A stretch of 20,095 nucleotides of DNA from a virus. The stretch is from positions 1 through 20,095 of IMG/VR virus record IMGVR_UViG_3300006874_000199, one strand, 5' to 3'. Of the stretch, positions 1-6,956 are shown one piece after another. A program made the position numbers and the translations under genes. Each line of letters starts with the position of its first letter. Positions within the stretch are counted from its first letter, which is position 1. The notes under the pieces are model-generated. The model was not told where the DNA came from, did not search any database, and saw only the letters and a list, made by a program, of their open reading frames with translations.

Positions 1-558
1 CGTTTGTCAAGCACATGGCAGCAGAAGTACCATGGCATGAATAGCAGTCACGCAACTGCCATATTGGAAGCTGGCCTAAAGTACGAACGTGTAGGGATAC
101 CACCGGATCAGAGTCAATTCCTTGGTGTACGTAAGTACCAAGTCGAGGAGGTTTGCCGAATCTTCAACGTACCTACAGGCATGGTCCAGGTCGGTGAGCA
201 GAAATACAGCAACGTAGAACAGCAAGACCTTTTCTTTGCCAAACACACAATCCATCCGTGGTTAGTGAGCATCGAACAAGAGATGAATCGCAAGTTGTTG
301 CTGCCGGAAGAGCGTAAAGAGCATAAGTTTAAGTTTGACATGTTAAGCCTCATGCGTGGTGACATGGCTGCTCGCTCTCAGTATTATCACACTTTGTTGT
401 CAGATGGGGTGCTTACTATCAACGAAGTTCGTGGATTGGAAAACCGAAATGCTATTGAAGGCGGTGATCAGGCGCTCGTTCAGGTCAACCAATTGCCTTT
501 AACTAGCATGGAGGCTTACGCTAACTCGATCACTAGTAACAATGGCGACGTACAGTAA
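1..558 (+). CDS. Phage portal protein, HK97 family (C-terminal part, 5' end outside window)
   Basis: The reading frame is already open at base 1, so only about the last 185 residues of the portal are present; the TTG at base 4 is not a true start. The portal forms the dodecameric ring at the capsid vertex through which DNA is packaged and to which the neck is attached. The visible part matches the C-terminal clip/crown region of HK97-type portals: a stretch on YQVEEVCRIFNVPTGMV (intact family members usually have a similar segment on choice of fold partner), then a helix ending in EQEMNRKLL, then the usual tail with DMLSLMRGDMAARSQYY and LTINEVRGLENRNAIEGGDQ. The gene lies just before the protease and capsid genes, the standard head order. 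Its last 17 bases overlap the next gene. Family assignment is firm; the missing N-terminus cannot be judged. Confidence 0.93.
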   Translation, partial: RLSSTWQQKYHGMNSSHATAILEAGLKYERVGIPPDQSQFLGVRKYQVEEVCRIFNVPTGMVQVGEQKYSNVEQQDLFFAKHTIHPWLVSIEQEMNRKLLLPEERKEHKFKFDMLSLMRGDMAARSQYYHTLLSDGVLTINEVRGLENRNAIEGGDQALVQVNQLPLTSMEAYANSITSNNGDVQ

Positions 559-856
559 CTACCCACAGAGCGCACGACGTGCTGCACGTAGGGCGTTGCG
601 CCATAAAGAGAAGAACGGCAGTGGTTGTGGCACGGGCGTAGGCTGGAATCGTGCTAACCAGATAGCTTCAGGCGAAGGTTTGTCCTTATCAACAATCAAA
701 AGAACCTATGCTTTCTTGTCTCGTGCGGAGGTCTACAACCAAGGCAAGTTCACAAACGACAAGGGCAAAGAGATTTGCGGCAGTATTATGTATGCTGCTT
801 GGGGAGGTAGCAGCATGAAGCGTTGGTGCAAAGGAATTATAAATCGAGAAGAATGA
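542..856 (+). CDS. Small conserved basic phage protein between portal and protease
   Basis: A 104-residue basic protein of unknown biochemical role. It contains a recognisable phage module: YPQSARRAARRALRHKEKNG, then GCGTGVGWNRANQIASGE, then LSLSTIKRTYAFLSRA, and finally CGSIMYAAWGGSSMKRW. I know this pattern (YP..A..A..AL, GW.RA..LA, TIKR..SFLSR, AWGG) from small proteins, or from extra domains, beside prohead protease genes in phages of Bacteroidota and other phyla. The helical spacing and basic charge would suit DNA or scaffold binding, but this is only inference. The ATG lies inside the portal gene (17-nt overlap) and the stop shares ATGA with the protease start, so the three genes are probably translationally coupled. 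The gene is real with high confidence; its function is unassigned. Confidence 0.85.
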   Translation: MATYSNYPQSARRAARRALRHKEKNGSGCGTGVGWNRANQIASGEGLSLSTIKRTYAFLSRAEVYNQGKFTNDKGKEICGSIMYAAWGGSSMKRWCKGIINREE

Positions 857-1482
857 GCGATATTAAAGACAAGGATCTCGAAGTACGCAACCTTGACATC
901 GAAGTACGAGTGTACGGCGATGACGAGGAAAAGCGCATTGAGGGATACGCTGCTGTGTTTAATCAAAGCACCCAGCTCGGTAATGTTGAAGAAGTTGTTA
1001 TGCCAGGAGCATTCGAAGGTCGTCTGAATGACGATGTAGTTGCTCTGTTTAACCACGACCAAAACATGCCACTTGCCCGTAGCCGTAATGGCGAAGGTAC
1101 TTTGAAGCTAGAAGTCGATGAGGTCGGCTTGCGTTATAGCTTTACCCTGGGCAACCAATCATACGCAAAAGACCTCGCCGAGTCCATTAAGCGCGGCGAT
1201 GTTAGCGGATCTAGCTTCGGCTTTGTTGTGCGTGAAGATGAGTACGAGCGAAAGAGCGATGGTGGTTACCTTCGCAAGATTCACAGCGTATCTCGCCTCG
1301 CAGACATCTCACCTGTTTTGACACCAGCTTACCCACAGACCTCGGTCAAACTCCGTGATGCTATCAGCGCCATGGAAGAAGAGGATCAGGTCGTGGAACA
1401 ACCTACTTCGCCTACGTTGACCCCTAAAAGGAACATCGCGGAGGCACTTCTTTCTATTCATCAACATAATTCTAACCAATGA
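853..1482 (+). CDS. Prohead maturation protease, HK97 family (peptidase S78/U35-like)
   Basis: This serine protease is packaged in the prohead and cleaves the N-terminal delta domain of the major capsid protein during maturation. In the 209-residue product, EGYAAVFNQ (about residues 30-38) and VMPGAFEGRL are the usual N-terminal signature. LFNHDQNMPLAR holds the expected catalytic histidine (His68), GDVSGSSFGF holds the expected serine (Ser120 or Ser121), and LADISPVLTPAYPQT (about 146-160) closes the catalytic core. The C-terminal 40 residues are acidic and Pro/Thr-rich and may be removed by self-cleavage. I chose the ATG at 853 because it overlaps the previous stop as ATGA; a TTG at 823 in the same frame would extend further into the upstream gene and adds nothing recognisable. 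The gene is coupled to the capsid gene by another ATGA. Confidence 0.95.
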   Translation: MSDIKDKDLEVRNLDIEVRVYGDDEEKRIEGYAAVFNQSTQLGNVEEVVMPGAFEGRLNDDVVALFNHDQNMPLARSRNGEGTLKLEVDEVGLRYSFTLGNQSYAKDLAESIKRGDVSGSSFGFVVREDEYERKSDGGYLRKIHSVSRLADISPVLTPAYPQTSVKLRDAISAMEEEDQVVEQPTSPTLTPKRNIAEALLSIHQHNSNQ

Positions 1483-2771
1483 AAAATTCATTGAAATTTA
1501 AGGAAGAGCGAGCCTCCCACATCGCAGAGTTGGAGGGTCTCGTCGAGACGGCAAAAGGTGAAAGCCGTGATTTCACCGAGGACGAAGAAGTTCGTCAAGC
1601 AGAGTTGAACCAGTCGATCTACGCTTTGGACGACAAGATTGCTCAGGCTGAGAAGACTGAGGAGATCATGCTCCGTAGCTTGGCCGGCGAGGCTTCTAAG
1701 TCTGAAGAGCGCGAGTTGGAGCAACACGCAAAGGAATACAGCTTGCAAGATGCAGTTGCTCAGTTCCGCAGCGGTGGCAAACTCGAAGGTCGCGAAAAGG
1801 AAATGGCTCAAGAGGCACAGCGCGAGTTCCGCGAAGCTGGCATCTCTCCTACGGGACACATTCAAATCCCAATGTCGTTGACTTACCGTGCAACTTCTCA
1901 GTTCGCAGGTACAACTGGTAGCGCCGAGCAATCAGTTTTGTCTGGTCTCGTTCCTGATTCTGTTTTGGAACGCGCAGGTGCTAACCGCATCACAGGTGTT
2001 GCCGGAACAGTCATCTTGCCATCTTTGCCGAGCGATGCTACTGCAATTAAAGGTGAAAACACCACAATGGATGCTTCTTCTGCAATGAGCAAGGTAGAGA
2101 TTGCACCAGTCCGTATCGCCTCTCGTATCGATGTTTCGAACCAAATGTTGGTTGCTTCAACAAACACATTTGACTCTGTTGTTGCTGCGCAGTTCCGTAA
2201 GCACAGCGGTGGTTTGTTGGACTCTCAAGCATGGGCGAACTTCGTAGCGCAAGGCGCTTTGGTAAAGCGTAGCACTACTGCTGCTGCTGCTATTCCCGCA
2301 ATTGACTTTGCTTCTGCAAACGACCTGATCGGTGCATTGGGTGATGCTGATGCTTTGAGCAATAACGCAGCCTTCTTCAGTTCTTTTGGACAGTTGGCAA
2401 CTGCTCGTTCACAGCAAGCGGTCACCAATGGCGGTATCCCAACTTTGCAGACTGACGGCACTATCGCCGGCTACCGTGCATACGGTCACAGCCAAATCAA
2501 TGCTGCCTTGCTTACCGATACCGATGTTGACACTGCTGCCGAAGTTTACAAAGCCGCCGGTGCTGTCACTAACCTCAGCAATGAAGATGCTGCGCTGCCA
2601 TTCTTCATGATTAACATGGATGATGTATATTGCTGCTACTGGGGTGGTGCAGATCTCGTGGTGGACAACTTGACGTTGGCTGCTGACGGTATCACTCGCC
2701 TCATCATGAACTACTATGCCAACTGCAAGGTTGGTCACGCTGCTTCTGCTAAGTACGTAGCTGTAGCCTAA
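1479..2771 (+). CDS. Major capsid protein, HK97 fold
   Basis: A 430-residue capsid subunit directly after the protease, coupled to it by an ATGA overlap. Residues 1 to about 105 are highly charged and heptad-like (for example HIAELEGLVETAKGE and QAELNQSIYALDDKIAQAEK). This is the delta domain that serves as an internal scaffold and is removed by the protease. The HK97 core begins near GISPTGHIQIPMSLTYRA. It includes SGLVPDSVLERAGANRITG, the strand VILPSLPS and the E-loop/spine region around VEIAPVRIASRIDVSNQML, and then a long A/P-domain region with an alanine-rich segment. The delta-domain plus core length is normal for the family. A strong hairpin terminator follows 17 bases after the stop codon. 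The exact cleavage site is not evident from sequence alone. Confidence 0.95.
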   Translation: MKNSLKFKEERASHIAELEGLVETAKGESRDFTEDEEVRQAELNQSIYALDDKIAQAEKTEEIMLRSLAGEASKSEERELEQHAKEYSLQDAVAQFRSGGKLEGREKEMAQEAQREFREAGISPTGHIQIPMSLTYRATSQFAGTTGSAEQSVLSGLVPDSVLERAGANRITGVAGTVILPSLPSDATAIKGENTTMDASSAMSKVEIAPVRIASRIDVSNQMLVASTNTFDSVVAAQFRKHSGGLLDSQAWANFVAQGALVKRSTTAAAAIPAIDFASANDLIGALGDADALSNNAAFFSSFGQLATARSQQAVTNGGIPTLQTDGTIAGYRAYGHSQINAALLTDTDVDTAAEVYKAAGAVTNLSNEDAALPFFMINMDDVYCCYWGGADLVVDNLTLAADGITRLIMNYYANCKVGHAASAKYVAVA

Positions 2772-2787
2772 TCGTTCCATAGGTTAG

Positions 2788-2847
2788 ACCCCTGGTCGGA
2801 TACGCCATGCATGTAAAAGCACTGCCAATGTCCGATCAGGGGTTTTT
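2788..2847 (+). terminator. Intrinsic terminator after the major capsid gene
   Basis: The arm acccctggtcgga (2788-2800) pairs with tccgatcaggggt (2831-2843) over 13 positions with one G-U wobble. A run of five T residues (2843-2847) follows directly. The loop is long (30 nt). The site lies in the 93-bp gap between the capsid gene and the next gene. No clear promoter could be recognised after it, so it may act as a partial terminator that lowers transcription of the genes downstream. Confidence 0.75.
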
Positions 2848-2864
2848 CCTTCAATCGTTTCAAC

Positions 2865-3227
2865 ATGAATCTTATCAATGTACAAGGGTTCATCTATAAA
2901 GATGACCAACTTATTGGCGCACCAGGTGCGGACTTCTTAGTTGCAAAGCGAAGAGGAATTACTAAGACGGTAGAAGTTGTAATAGATGCAACGCAGCATG
3001 CCGGATCAGAGGACATCGTGTTGTTCGGTGCTGACTACCGTGCGTTTGAAGTAAACGGCACAACGTATGCTAGTGCAGATGCTGCCGTTACCGGCATCAA
3101 CACGTTGCTAACTGCCACACGCGCACTACCGGAAAAAGTAGATGCCTCTGCTTTGCCAACCGCAGCAACAGGTCTCGCATCTGGCGATTTGTATGTTTCC
3201 AGCGGCACTGTAAAGGTTAAAGCCTAA
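2865..3227 (+). CDS. Putative small virion protein (head region, function unknown)
   Basis: A 120-residue protein that I cannot assign to a named family. It starts with a beta-rich segment (INVQGFIYKDDQLIGAPGA) and has a middle part with VNGTTYASADAAVTGINTLL, which reads like a small domain carrying a per-residue index or strand register. It ends in TGLASGDLYVSSGTVKVK, a tail of the GLxSGDLYxxxGTxKV type that I know from capsid and tail-surface proteins of many phages. Lying right after the capsid gene, it could be a head decoration or capsid-associated protein; that is inference from position and the C-terminal motif. Its stop shares an A with the next ATG (TAATG). The start ATG follows the terminator by 17 bases and has no Shine-Dalgarno sequence. 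Confidence 0.7.
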   Translation: MNLINVQGFIYKDDQLIGAPGADFLVAKRRGITKTVEVVIDATQHAGSEDIVLFGADYRAFEVNGTTYASADAAVTGINTLLTATRALPEKVDASALPTAATGLASGDLYVSSGTVKVKA

Positions 3228-3805
3228 TGGACTACCCCCACGTCAACATAGTACACGTAGCCGAGACTACTGCGGTCAGCGAGATTATTACTGCTGCACG
3301 AGCCAAGGAGCATTTACGTATTGACTACACTGATGACGACACTATGGTCAGCACCCTGATCACAGTAGCGCAAGAGTTAGTTGAGAAGTACTGCAACTTG
3401 AAGTTCGGTGTACAGACGTGGGCAGCATATTGGGATTATGCACATCCGCTTGTTCATATCCCTAAGTTTGGCTCTAAGAGCCTTATCACTTTTGAGAAGC
3501 TAAATGACAGCAGTGTATACGAGACTGTGCCTGCTGCTGACTACCAGCTTGAGAGTATCTCGAACCCTATGAGGGTTCACATGAAGACATACGACACGTC
3601 AACTATTCAGTTGAACCGTTACAAACTCTCTTTCACAACCACAATAGAAGAGGCATCTATTCCTGTATACGTAGAACAGGCGATGCTTATGATTATTGCT
3701 CACCTGTACGAGAACCGTCAGGATGCCGGATATCGTCGTGTGCATGAAGCACCGATGAACAGCAAGTACCTGCTAGATCGTTACCGAGAACAATCCTTCG
3801 TGTAA
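3227..3805 (+). CDS. Head-tail connector protein, gp6-like
   Basis: A 192-residue adaptor of the HK97 gp6 type, which builds the ring beneath the portal. The signature is near the N-terminus: TAARAKEHLRIDYTDDD followed by LITVAQELVEKYCNLKFG and TWAAYWD (about residues 20-70). This is the alpha-helical start found in this family (AKxHLRID.DDDD, VE). The middle part is beta-rich and the last 60 residues return to helix (YVEQAMLMIIAHLYENRQD), also typical. The gene is coupled to its neighbours by TAATG overlaps on both sides (the second at 3803-3807). It sits where a connector is expected, between capsid and head-closure genes. Confidence 0.87.
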   Translation: MDYPHVNIVHVAETTAVSEIITAARAKEHLRIDYTDDDTMVSTLITVAQELVEKYCNLKFGVQTWAAYWDYAHPLVHIPKFGSKSLITFEKLNDSSVYETVPAADYQLESISNPMRVHMKTYDTSTIQLNRYKLSFTTTIEEASIPVYVEQAMLMIIAHLYENRQDAGYRRVHEAPMNSKYLLDRYREQSFV

Positions 3806-4194
3806 TGTTAGACTTAGGCGAGTTCCGTTATCCTGCCAAGATCCTTCGCCCTGTCTACACGACGACAGATTGGGGTGAGAAGAAGTTACAGTATTACTAC
3901 CTTCAGTACGACGTTCGCGCACGTCGGCGTGACATTGAGTGGTCTACGATTGGTGAGGAAGCACACGGCAAGCAACTCGTTGTAGAGGCACGTACTGAGT
4001 ACTACATCAAGCGTTACCGACCCGACATCACAGAAGATTACGTCATCTTACAAGGGTCTTTCACATATGAAATTACTCGTGTTGATGATTTTGATTACGG
4101 TCGTTACACACGTCTTGTAGCCTTGCGACGAGACAATCTCAAGATAGCAATACCTGAAGGTAATCTTTACGAACAGTACATGCTTATTGAATAA
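3805..4194 (+). CDS. Head closure / head-tail joining protein (SPP1 gp16-like family)
   Basis: A 129-residue, beta-rich protein that fits the phage head-tail joining family. The N-terminus FRYPAKILRPVYTTTDWGEK corresponds to the family's opening strand and turn (xxI.RP...TDxGE). It is followed by DVRARRRDIEW, a glutamate-rich helix-to-strand part with GEEAHGKQLVVEAR, then YYIKRYRPDITEDYVILQG and a closing YEITRVDDFDYGRYTRLVAL. These proteins close the connector channel after packaging and receive the tail. The position immediately after the gp6-like gene and before the gp10-like gene is the canonical order. The stop is followed by 2 bases before the next ATG. Confidence 0.85.
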   Translation: MLDLGEFRYPAKILRPVYTTTDWGEKKLQYYYLQYDVRARRRDIEWSTIGEEAHGKQLVVEARTEYYIKRYRPDITEDYVILQGSFTYEITRVDDFDYGRYTRLVALRRDNLKIAIPEGNLYEQYMLIE

Positions 4195-4196
4195 TA

Positions 4197-4754
4197 ATGT
4201 CGCTTGGCTCATCACGATACGGAGCGAATCTGCGCATTGACACGCGAGACGTGCAACGGTTTGAGAAGAACTTGAAGAAGTTTGAGCATATGACCGTTAA
4301 GAAGCGCCGGGATGCTATGGCGCAAGTGGCTAAGTATGCCTTGAAAGACACGAAGCAAGCGATGGTTGCTAACGCTAATAAGATACGCAGAAGCGGCACA
4401 TTGGCAAAGAGCATTACAAGCGCCACGTTCAAACGAACAGGCTTTGGATCTGTTGCAGGAGCGCGTACTGGTCCGGTGATCCGAGGCAAGAGTAGTCGTC
4501 GCGCATTCCACGCTCACCTCGTCGAGTTGGGAACAAAGAAGAAGCGCAAGACAGTTAAGCCAGGTAAAGGCGCTTTTAAATTCTACGGCAGGAGAACACG
4601 ACGTTGGGTAGTGACCAAATCTATTCACCACGGCTCACAAGCAAAGCCTTATATTGCACCAGCTTGGGAGAAGACTAAGAACAAAGTGCGCACACGTATG
4701 CGCAAGAAGATGAAAACGATTTTGGACAATCTTAAAAGGGACTTTCCTAAATGA
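4197..4754 (+). CDS. Neck/tail completion protein, HK97 gp10-like
   Basis: A very basic 185-residue protein of the HK97 gp10-like family, which acts in the neck at the joint between head and tail. The diagnostic parts are the helix with KKRRDAMAQVAKYALKDTKQ (about 39-58), GTLAKSITSATFKR, the core HAHLVELGTKKKRK and the closing AKPYIAPAWEKTKNK. Many Lys and Arg residues in the last 50 positions (KVRTRMRKKMKTILDNLKRD) suggest contact with DNA or an acidic partner. It is about 40 residues longer than minimal members of the family, mainly in an insert around SSRRAFHAHL and the tail. Its stop overlaps the next start as ATGA. Confidence 0.86.
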   Translation: MSLGSSRYGANLRIDTRDVQRFEKNLKKFEHMTVKKRRDAMAQVAKYALKDTKQAMVANANKIRRSGTLAKSITSATFKRTGFGSVAGARTGPVIRGKSSRRAFHAHLVELGTKKKRKTVKPGKGAFKFYGRRTRRWVVTKSIHHGSQAKPYIAPAWEKTKNKVRTRMRKKMKTILDNLKRDFPK

Positions 4755-5164
4755 TACACGTAGTCAAAAAGATTTTAGACGACTCAGTGCGAAGTTCACT
4801 TGCTCCGTTACGTGGAAACAACAAAATTGCCTTGGTTAAAGCGCCGCAGCAGGTTCGTCGTCCCTACGCTGTGATCGACTTGGAAGGCACTACTTTGGAG
4901 CGATACGTCCAAGGAAATGCAGGAGGTGGAGTGGCTAGAACCACACACAACATCATGGTCTATATTACTGCAACAGGCATTGAAGAGGCGTGGTCGCTCA
5001 AAGAAGGTGTACAGGCCGAGTTAGATGAATACAACGGCACTGTCACTGTTGATGGTGTAAACTATGCTGTTGCCCGGATCGCACTGCGCGATGTTACTAC
5101 CGATGCACACGAACTACATGAATTCTACATCATTCAAATGATGTTTGATCTCTATGTCGTATAA
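4751..5164 (+). CDS. Tail terminator / tail completion protein (gp17-like, DUF3168-like)
   Basis: A 137-residue protein placed exactly where tail terminators occur, between the gp10-like gene and the major tail gene. Its fold pattern agrees with that group: an N-terminal helix with KKILDDSVRSSL, a short strand IALVKAPQQVRRPYAVIDL, a central strand pair around THNIMVYITATGIEEAWSLK, a helix EGVQAELDEYNG, and final strands VNYAVARIALRDV and FYIIQMMFDLYVV. Such proteins form the hexameric ring that caps the tail tube. Sequence similarity to known families is weak, so the call rests on gene order and secondary-structure pattern. Confidence 0.72.
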   Translation: MIHVVKKILDDSVRSSLAPLRGNNKIALVKAPQQVRRPYAVIDLEGTTLERYVQGNAGGGVARTTHNIMVYITATGIEEAWSLKEGVQAELDEYNGTVTVDGVNYAVARIALRDVTTDAHELHEFYIIQMMFDLYVV

Positions 5165-5228
5165 TCGAACTGAGTTTACTCAATCGTCTTAGAAAAGACA
5201 TTATTTCGTACTACAAAACTATTCGAAC
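5165..5228 (+). other. Intergenic spacer with two small hairpins upstream of the tail-tube genes
   Basis: This 64-bp gap precedes the first major tail gene. It holds tgagt-tt-actca (5171-5182) and gtctt-agaa-aagac (5186-5199), the latter followed by an AT-rich stretch. Both stems are only 5 bp. They may be a leader element or an RNA-stability structure for the highly expressed tail-tube genes. No promoter consensus is convincing here. Confidence 0.3.
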
Positions 5229-5708
5229 ATGGCAACCGTAAAGGGTAATAACGTCACGCTCTACTATAAGGCTGAAGCCACTAACAACGCAAGTGATATC
5301 ACGTCACTTTCAAGTTACGCGGACGTAGAGGGCGTGACAAGCGTATCATTCAGCGCAAGTAACGCTACCTACGAGGTAGACTTTAAGGATGTGACACCTG
5401 CTGATGCTTCGAATCCACCCAGCTTGACTGCTACTCGTGCCTATGCTGTTGGCACAACTACTTGTAGCATGTCTGTTGAAGGCGTATACGATCCGGCGTT
5501 TACAGACAATGCCGAAGACTTGTTCGATTTGTGCAAGAATAAGACTCGTGTAGGCTTGTTTTTCAACGGCACTGGCACGGGCAACAAAGCCGTAGGCGGC
5601 GTAGGCTTCTGCACTAGCTTTGAATTAAGCGGCGGTGTAAACGATTTTTCTACTTTTTCGGCATCGTTCGAATTGACCGGCGATCCCACAATCATTGATG
5701 CAGTATAA
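5229..5708 (+). CDS. Major tail (tube) protein 1
   Basis: A 159-residue protein of the siphovirus tail-tube type. Its markers are GTTTCSMSVEGVYDP (about 76-90), a pattern shared by the TP901-1-like tail proteins (strand, SxEGxxD, then a helix with LFDLCKNKTRVGLFF), and a closing beta region GFCTSFELSGGVNDFSTFSA ending in the short SFELTGDP strand. Hexameric rings of such subunits stack to form the tail tube along which DNA passes. The next gene is a clear paralog with the same motifs in the same order. The ATG has no Shine-Dalgarno sequence. Position after the tail terminator gene and before the assembly chaperones supports the call. Confidence 0.88.
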   Translation: MATVKGNNVTLYYKAEATNNASDITSLSSYADVEGVTSVSFSASNATYEVDFKDVTPADASNPPSLTATRAYAVGTTTCSMSVEGVYDPAFTDNAEDLFDLCKNKTRVGLFFNGTGTGNKAVGGVGFCTSFELSGGVNDFSTFSASFELTGDPTIIDAV

Positions 5709-5710
5709 TC

Positions 5711-6178
5711 ATGGCAACAGTTAACGCAAATACGGTAGCACTTTACATTGATACCGCAGGAGGCTCTATCAGCAGCCCTGCTGACCAGGCTGGTGCAACT
5801 CCCTCAATGGTTCCGGTCGCGTTTAGCACAAGCGCTTCGATTAGTGTGAGCAACGCTACATACGAGACAACTTCTATTACTGCCGCAGGTACTGCTGAGA
5901 CACGTCGGGACTTTGCTGTTGGCAGTACATCTACAACAATGTCGGTCGAGGGTGTTTTGGACTGGGCAACTGAGGCAGGCACATTGGATGTAGATGCTTT
6001 GTTCGATGCATTTAAGGCAAAGTCAAAAGTGACAGCAGTATGGCAATCGACAGCTAACGGAAAGGCATTTGGCGGTTTCGGATTTTTGACATCATTTGAA
6101 TTGTCCTCAAGTGTAGATGATTTTGCTACATTCTCCGCATCATTGGAATTAGATGGCGATCCCCAAGCCATATCATAA
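5711..6178 (+). CDS. Major tail (tube) protein 2, paralog of the preceding gene
   Basis: A 155-residue paralog of the gene 2 bp upstream. Shared blocks are SNATYE, R-x-x-AVG followed by MSVEGV, LFD..K.K..V, and the C-terminal GF.TSFELS..V.DF.TFSAS.EL.GDP. The N-terminal third has diverged most and carries an insert (about residues 15-35, PADQAGATPSMVP). It may alternate with the first protein in the tube, form a specialised ring at one end, or be the main tube subunit while the other decorates it; the sequence does not decide this. A strong hairpin terminator follows the stop. Confidence 0.86.
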   Translation: MATVNANTVALYIDTAGGSISSPADQAGATPSMVPVAFSTSASISVSNATYETTSITAAGTAETRRDFAVGSTSTTMSVEGVLDWATEAGTLDVDALFDAFKAKSKVTAVWQSTANGKAFGGFGFLTSFELSSSVDDFATFSASLELDGDPQAIS

Positions 6179-6211
6179 GTTTGGTTTCTGTTTCTTGTTT
6201 TCTTCATGGGG

Positions 6212-6246
6212 AAGGGCGGTGCATTTTGTACCGCTCTTTCTTATTT
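6212..6246 (+). terminator. Intrinsic terminator after the tail-tube genes
   Basis: The arm aagggcggtgca (6212-6223) pairs with tgtaccgctctt (6227-6238) over 12 positions including two G-U wobbles, leaving a 3-nt loop. A T-rich tract (tttcttatttt) follows. It lies in the 86-bp gap between the second tail-tube gene and the chaperone gene. As with the terminator behind the capsid gene, genes required at lower amounts lie downstream. Confidence 0.75.
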
Positions 6247-6264
6247 TAGCGGAAACCTTTATAC

Positions 6265-6606
6265 ATGAATCAGTTATCAGGGAAGTTTGACGTGACCATA
6301 GCACGTAAGAAGTACAAGTGCCACCTCAGCATGAACGCATTTCGTTTGTTGTGTGAGAAAGAGGACTTGGATTTTAATGAGATGCAAAAGTGGATGAACA
6401 AGAACACGCTTGTTGCTGTCCCAAAGATTATCTACTACGGCATTGTCAATAATGCATATTTCAAAAACGAAGATGTTTCTGAACTACCTTCTTTGGAGTT
6501 TATGTCCGCACATATTTTGGAAGACATGGACAGCCTAGAGGATTACAGCAACAAGATTGCCATTGCGTTTGGCGGCGAAGACCCTGAAGAGGAGGGAAAG
6601 AAGTAG
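6265..6606 (+). CDS. Tail assembly chaperone, short form (lambda gpG analog)
   Basis: A 113-residue protein between the major tail genes and the tape measure, the standard place for the tail assembly chaperone. It opens with FDVTIARKKYKCHLSMNAFRL, a beta hairpin and helix usual for this group, and continues with helical parts (VAVPKIIYYGIVNNAY, LEFMSAHILEDMDS). The acidic C-terminus EDPEEEGKK is where the frameshift heptamer lies, one sense codon before the TAG stop. The protein binds the tape measure during tail assembly and is not expected in the virion. Similarity at sequence level is low in this family, so the role is inferred from position, size and the frameshift product. Confidence 0.83.
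   Translation: MNQLSGKFDVTIARKKYKCHLSMNAFRLLCEKEDLDFNEMQKWMNKNTLVAVPKIIYYGIVNNAYFKNEDVSELPSLEFMSAHILEDMDSLEDYSNKIAIAFGGEDPEEEGKK
6594..6600 (+). other. Programmed -1 ribosomal frameshift slippery site GGGAAAG
   Basis: The heptamer GGGAAAG is in the correct phase, G GGA AAG, in the chaperone frame, and is followed by AAG TAG. It is identical to the heptamer established for the lambda G/T frameshift. The -1 frame opens just upstream (after a TGA at 6585-6587) and runs on to 6956. AGGAGG (6590-6595) overlaps the heptamer; a Shine-Dalgarno-like element can stimulate slippage in enterobacteria when placed further upstream. Downstream folding is weak (CCAG 6611-6614 with CTGG 6632-6635). Confidence 0.9.
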
Positions 6607-6956
6607 ACGACCAGGACACCCCTGCTCGCAGCTGGCATCAAATCTATGAGGAGGGTCTGTCATTGGGTTTGCTCCCAATGCAGTTTTGGTCGTTGACATT
6701 CTTTGAGTATGCCAGCTACAGCAAACATTTACGGCATCAAGACAGTAGACAATGGTGGCATACGAGTAGTCTATTGGCGATGACAGCAAACGTAAATCGT
6801 GACCCAAAACGTACACCCAACCCGTACAAGCCGCGCGATTTCCATCCCTATCCTGATCATAATAAAAAGAAAGCAAAGTTTGTTCGTGGTTTGACGGCTG
6901 AGGAGAGGGATCTTACCGAATCTTGGGCGACAAAATTCCTCGAACAAAATGGCTGA
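6600..6956 (+). CDS. Tail assembly chaperone, T-like extension made by -1 frameshift (lambda gpGT analog)
   Basis: This is the second part of a fusion protein, join(6265..6600, 6600..6956), of about 230 residues, of which 118 are encoded here. After the slip, codons read GAA GTA GAC and so on, giving EVDDQDTPARSWHQIYEEG. Then comes LGLLPMQFWSLTFFEYASY, with the Trp/Phe-rich pattern typical of the T-like domain in siphovirus chaperones (small helical, lgxxPxxFWxLTxxE). The C-terminus is basic (DPKRTPNPYKPRDFHPY, HNKKKAKF). No ATG exists in this frame near the beginning; the only other way to start is a TTG at 6663, which would delete the SWHQIYEEG part. The 8-nt overlap with the tape-measure start fits translational coupling. 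Confidence 0.87.
   Translation, partial: EVDDQDTPARSWHQIYEEGLSLGLLPMQFWSLTFFEYASYSKHLRHQDSRQWWHTSSLLAMTANVNRDPKRTPNPYKPRDFHPYPDHNKKKAKFVRGLTAEERDLTESWATKFLEQNG

Noticed and set aside
823-852. TTG start extending the protease by 10 residues
   Set aside because: The ATG at 853 overlaps the previous stop as ATGA, and the extension lies in the preceding gene.
6176-6183. TAAGTTTG, matching the Bacteroidota -7 promoter element (TAnnTTTG)
   Set aside because: No TTTG-type upstream element at the right distance, it overlaps a stop codon, and a terminator follows at once.
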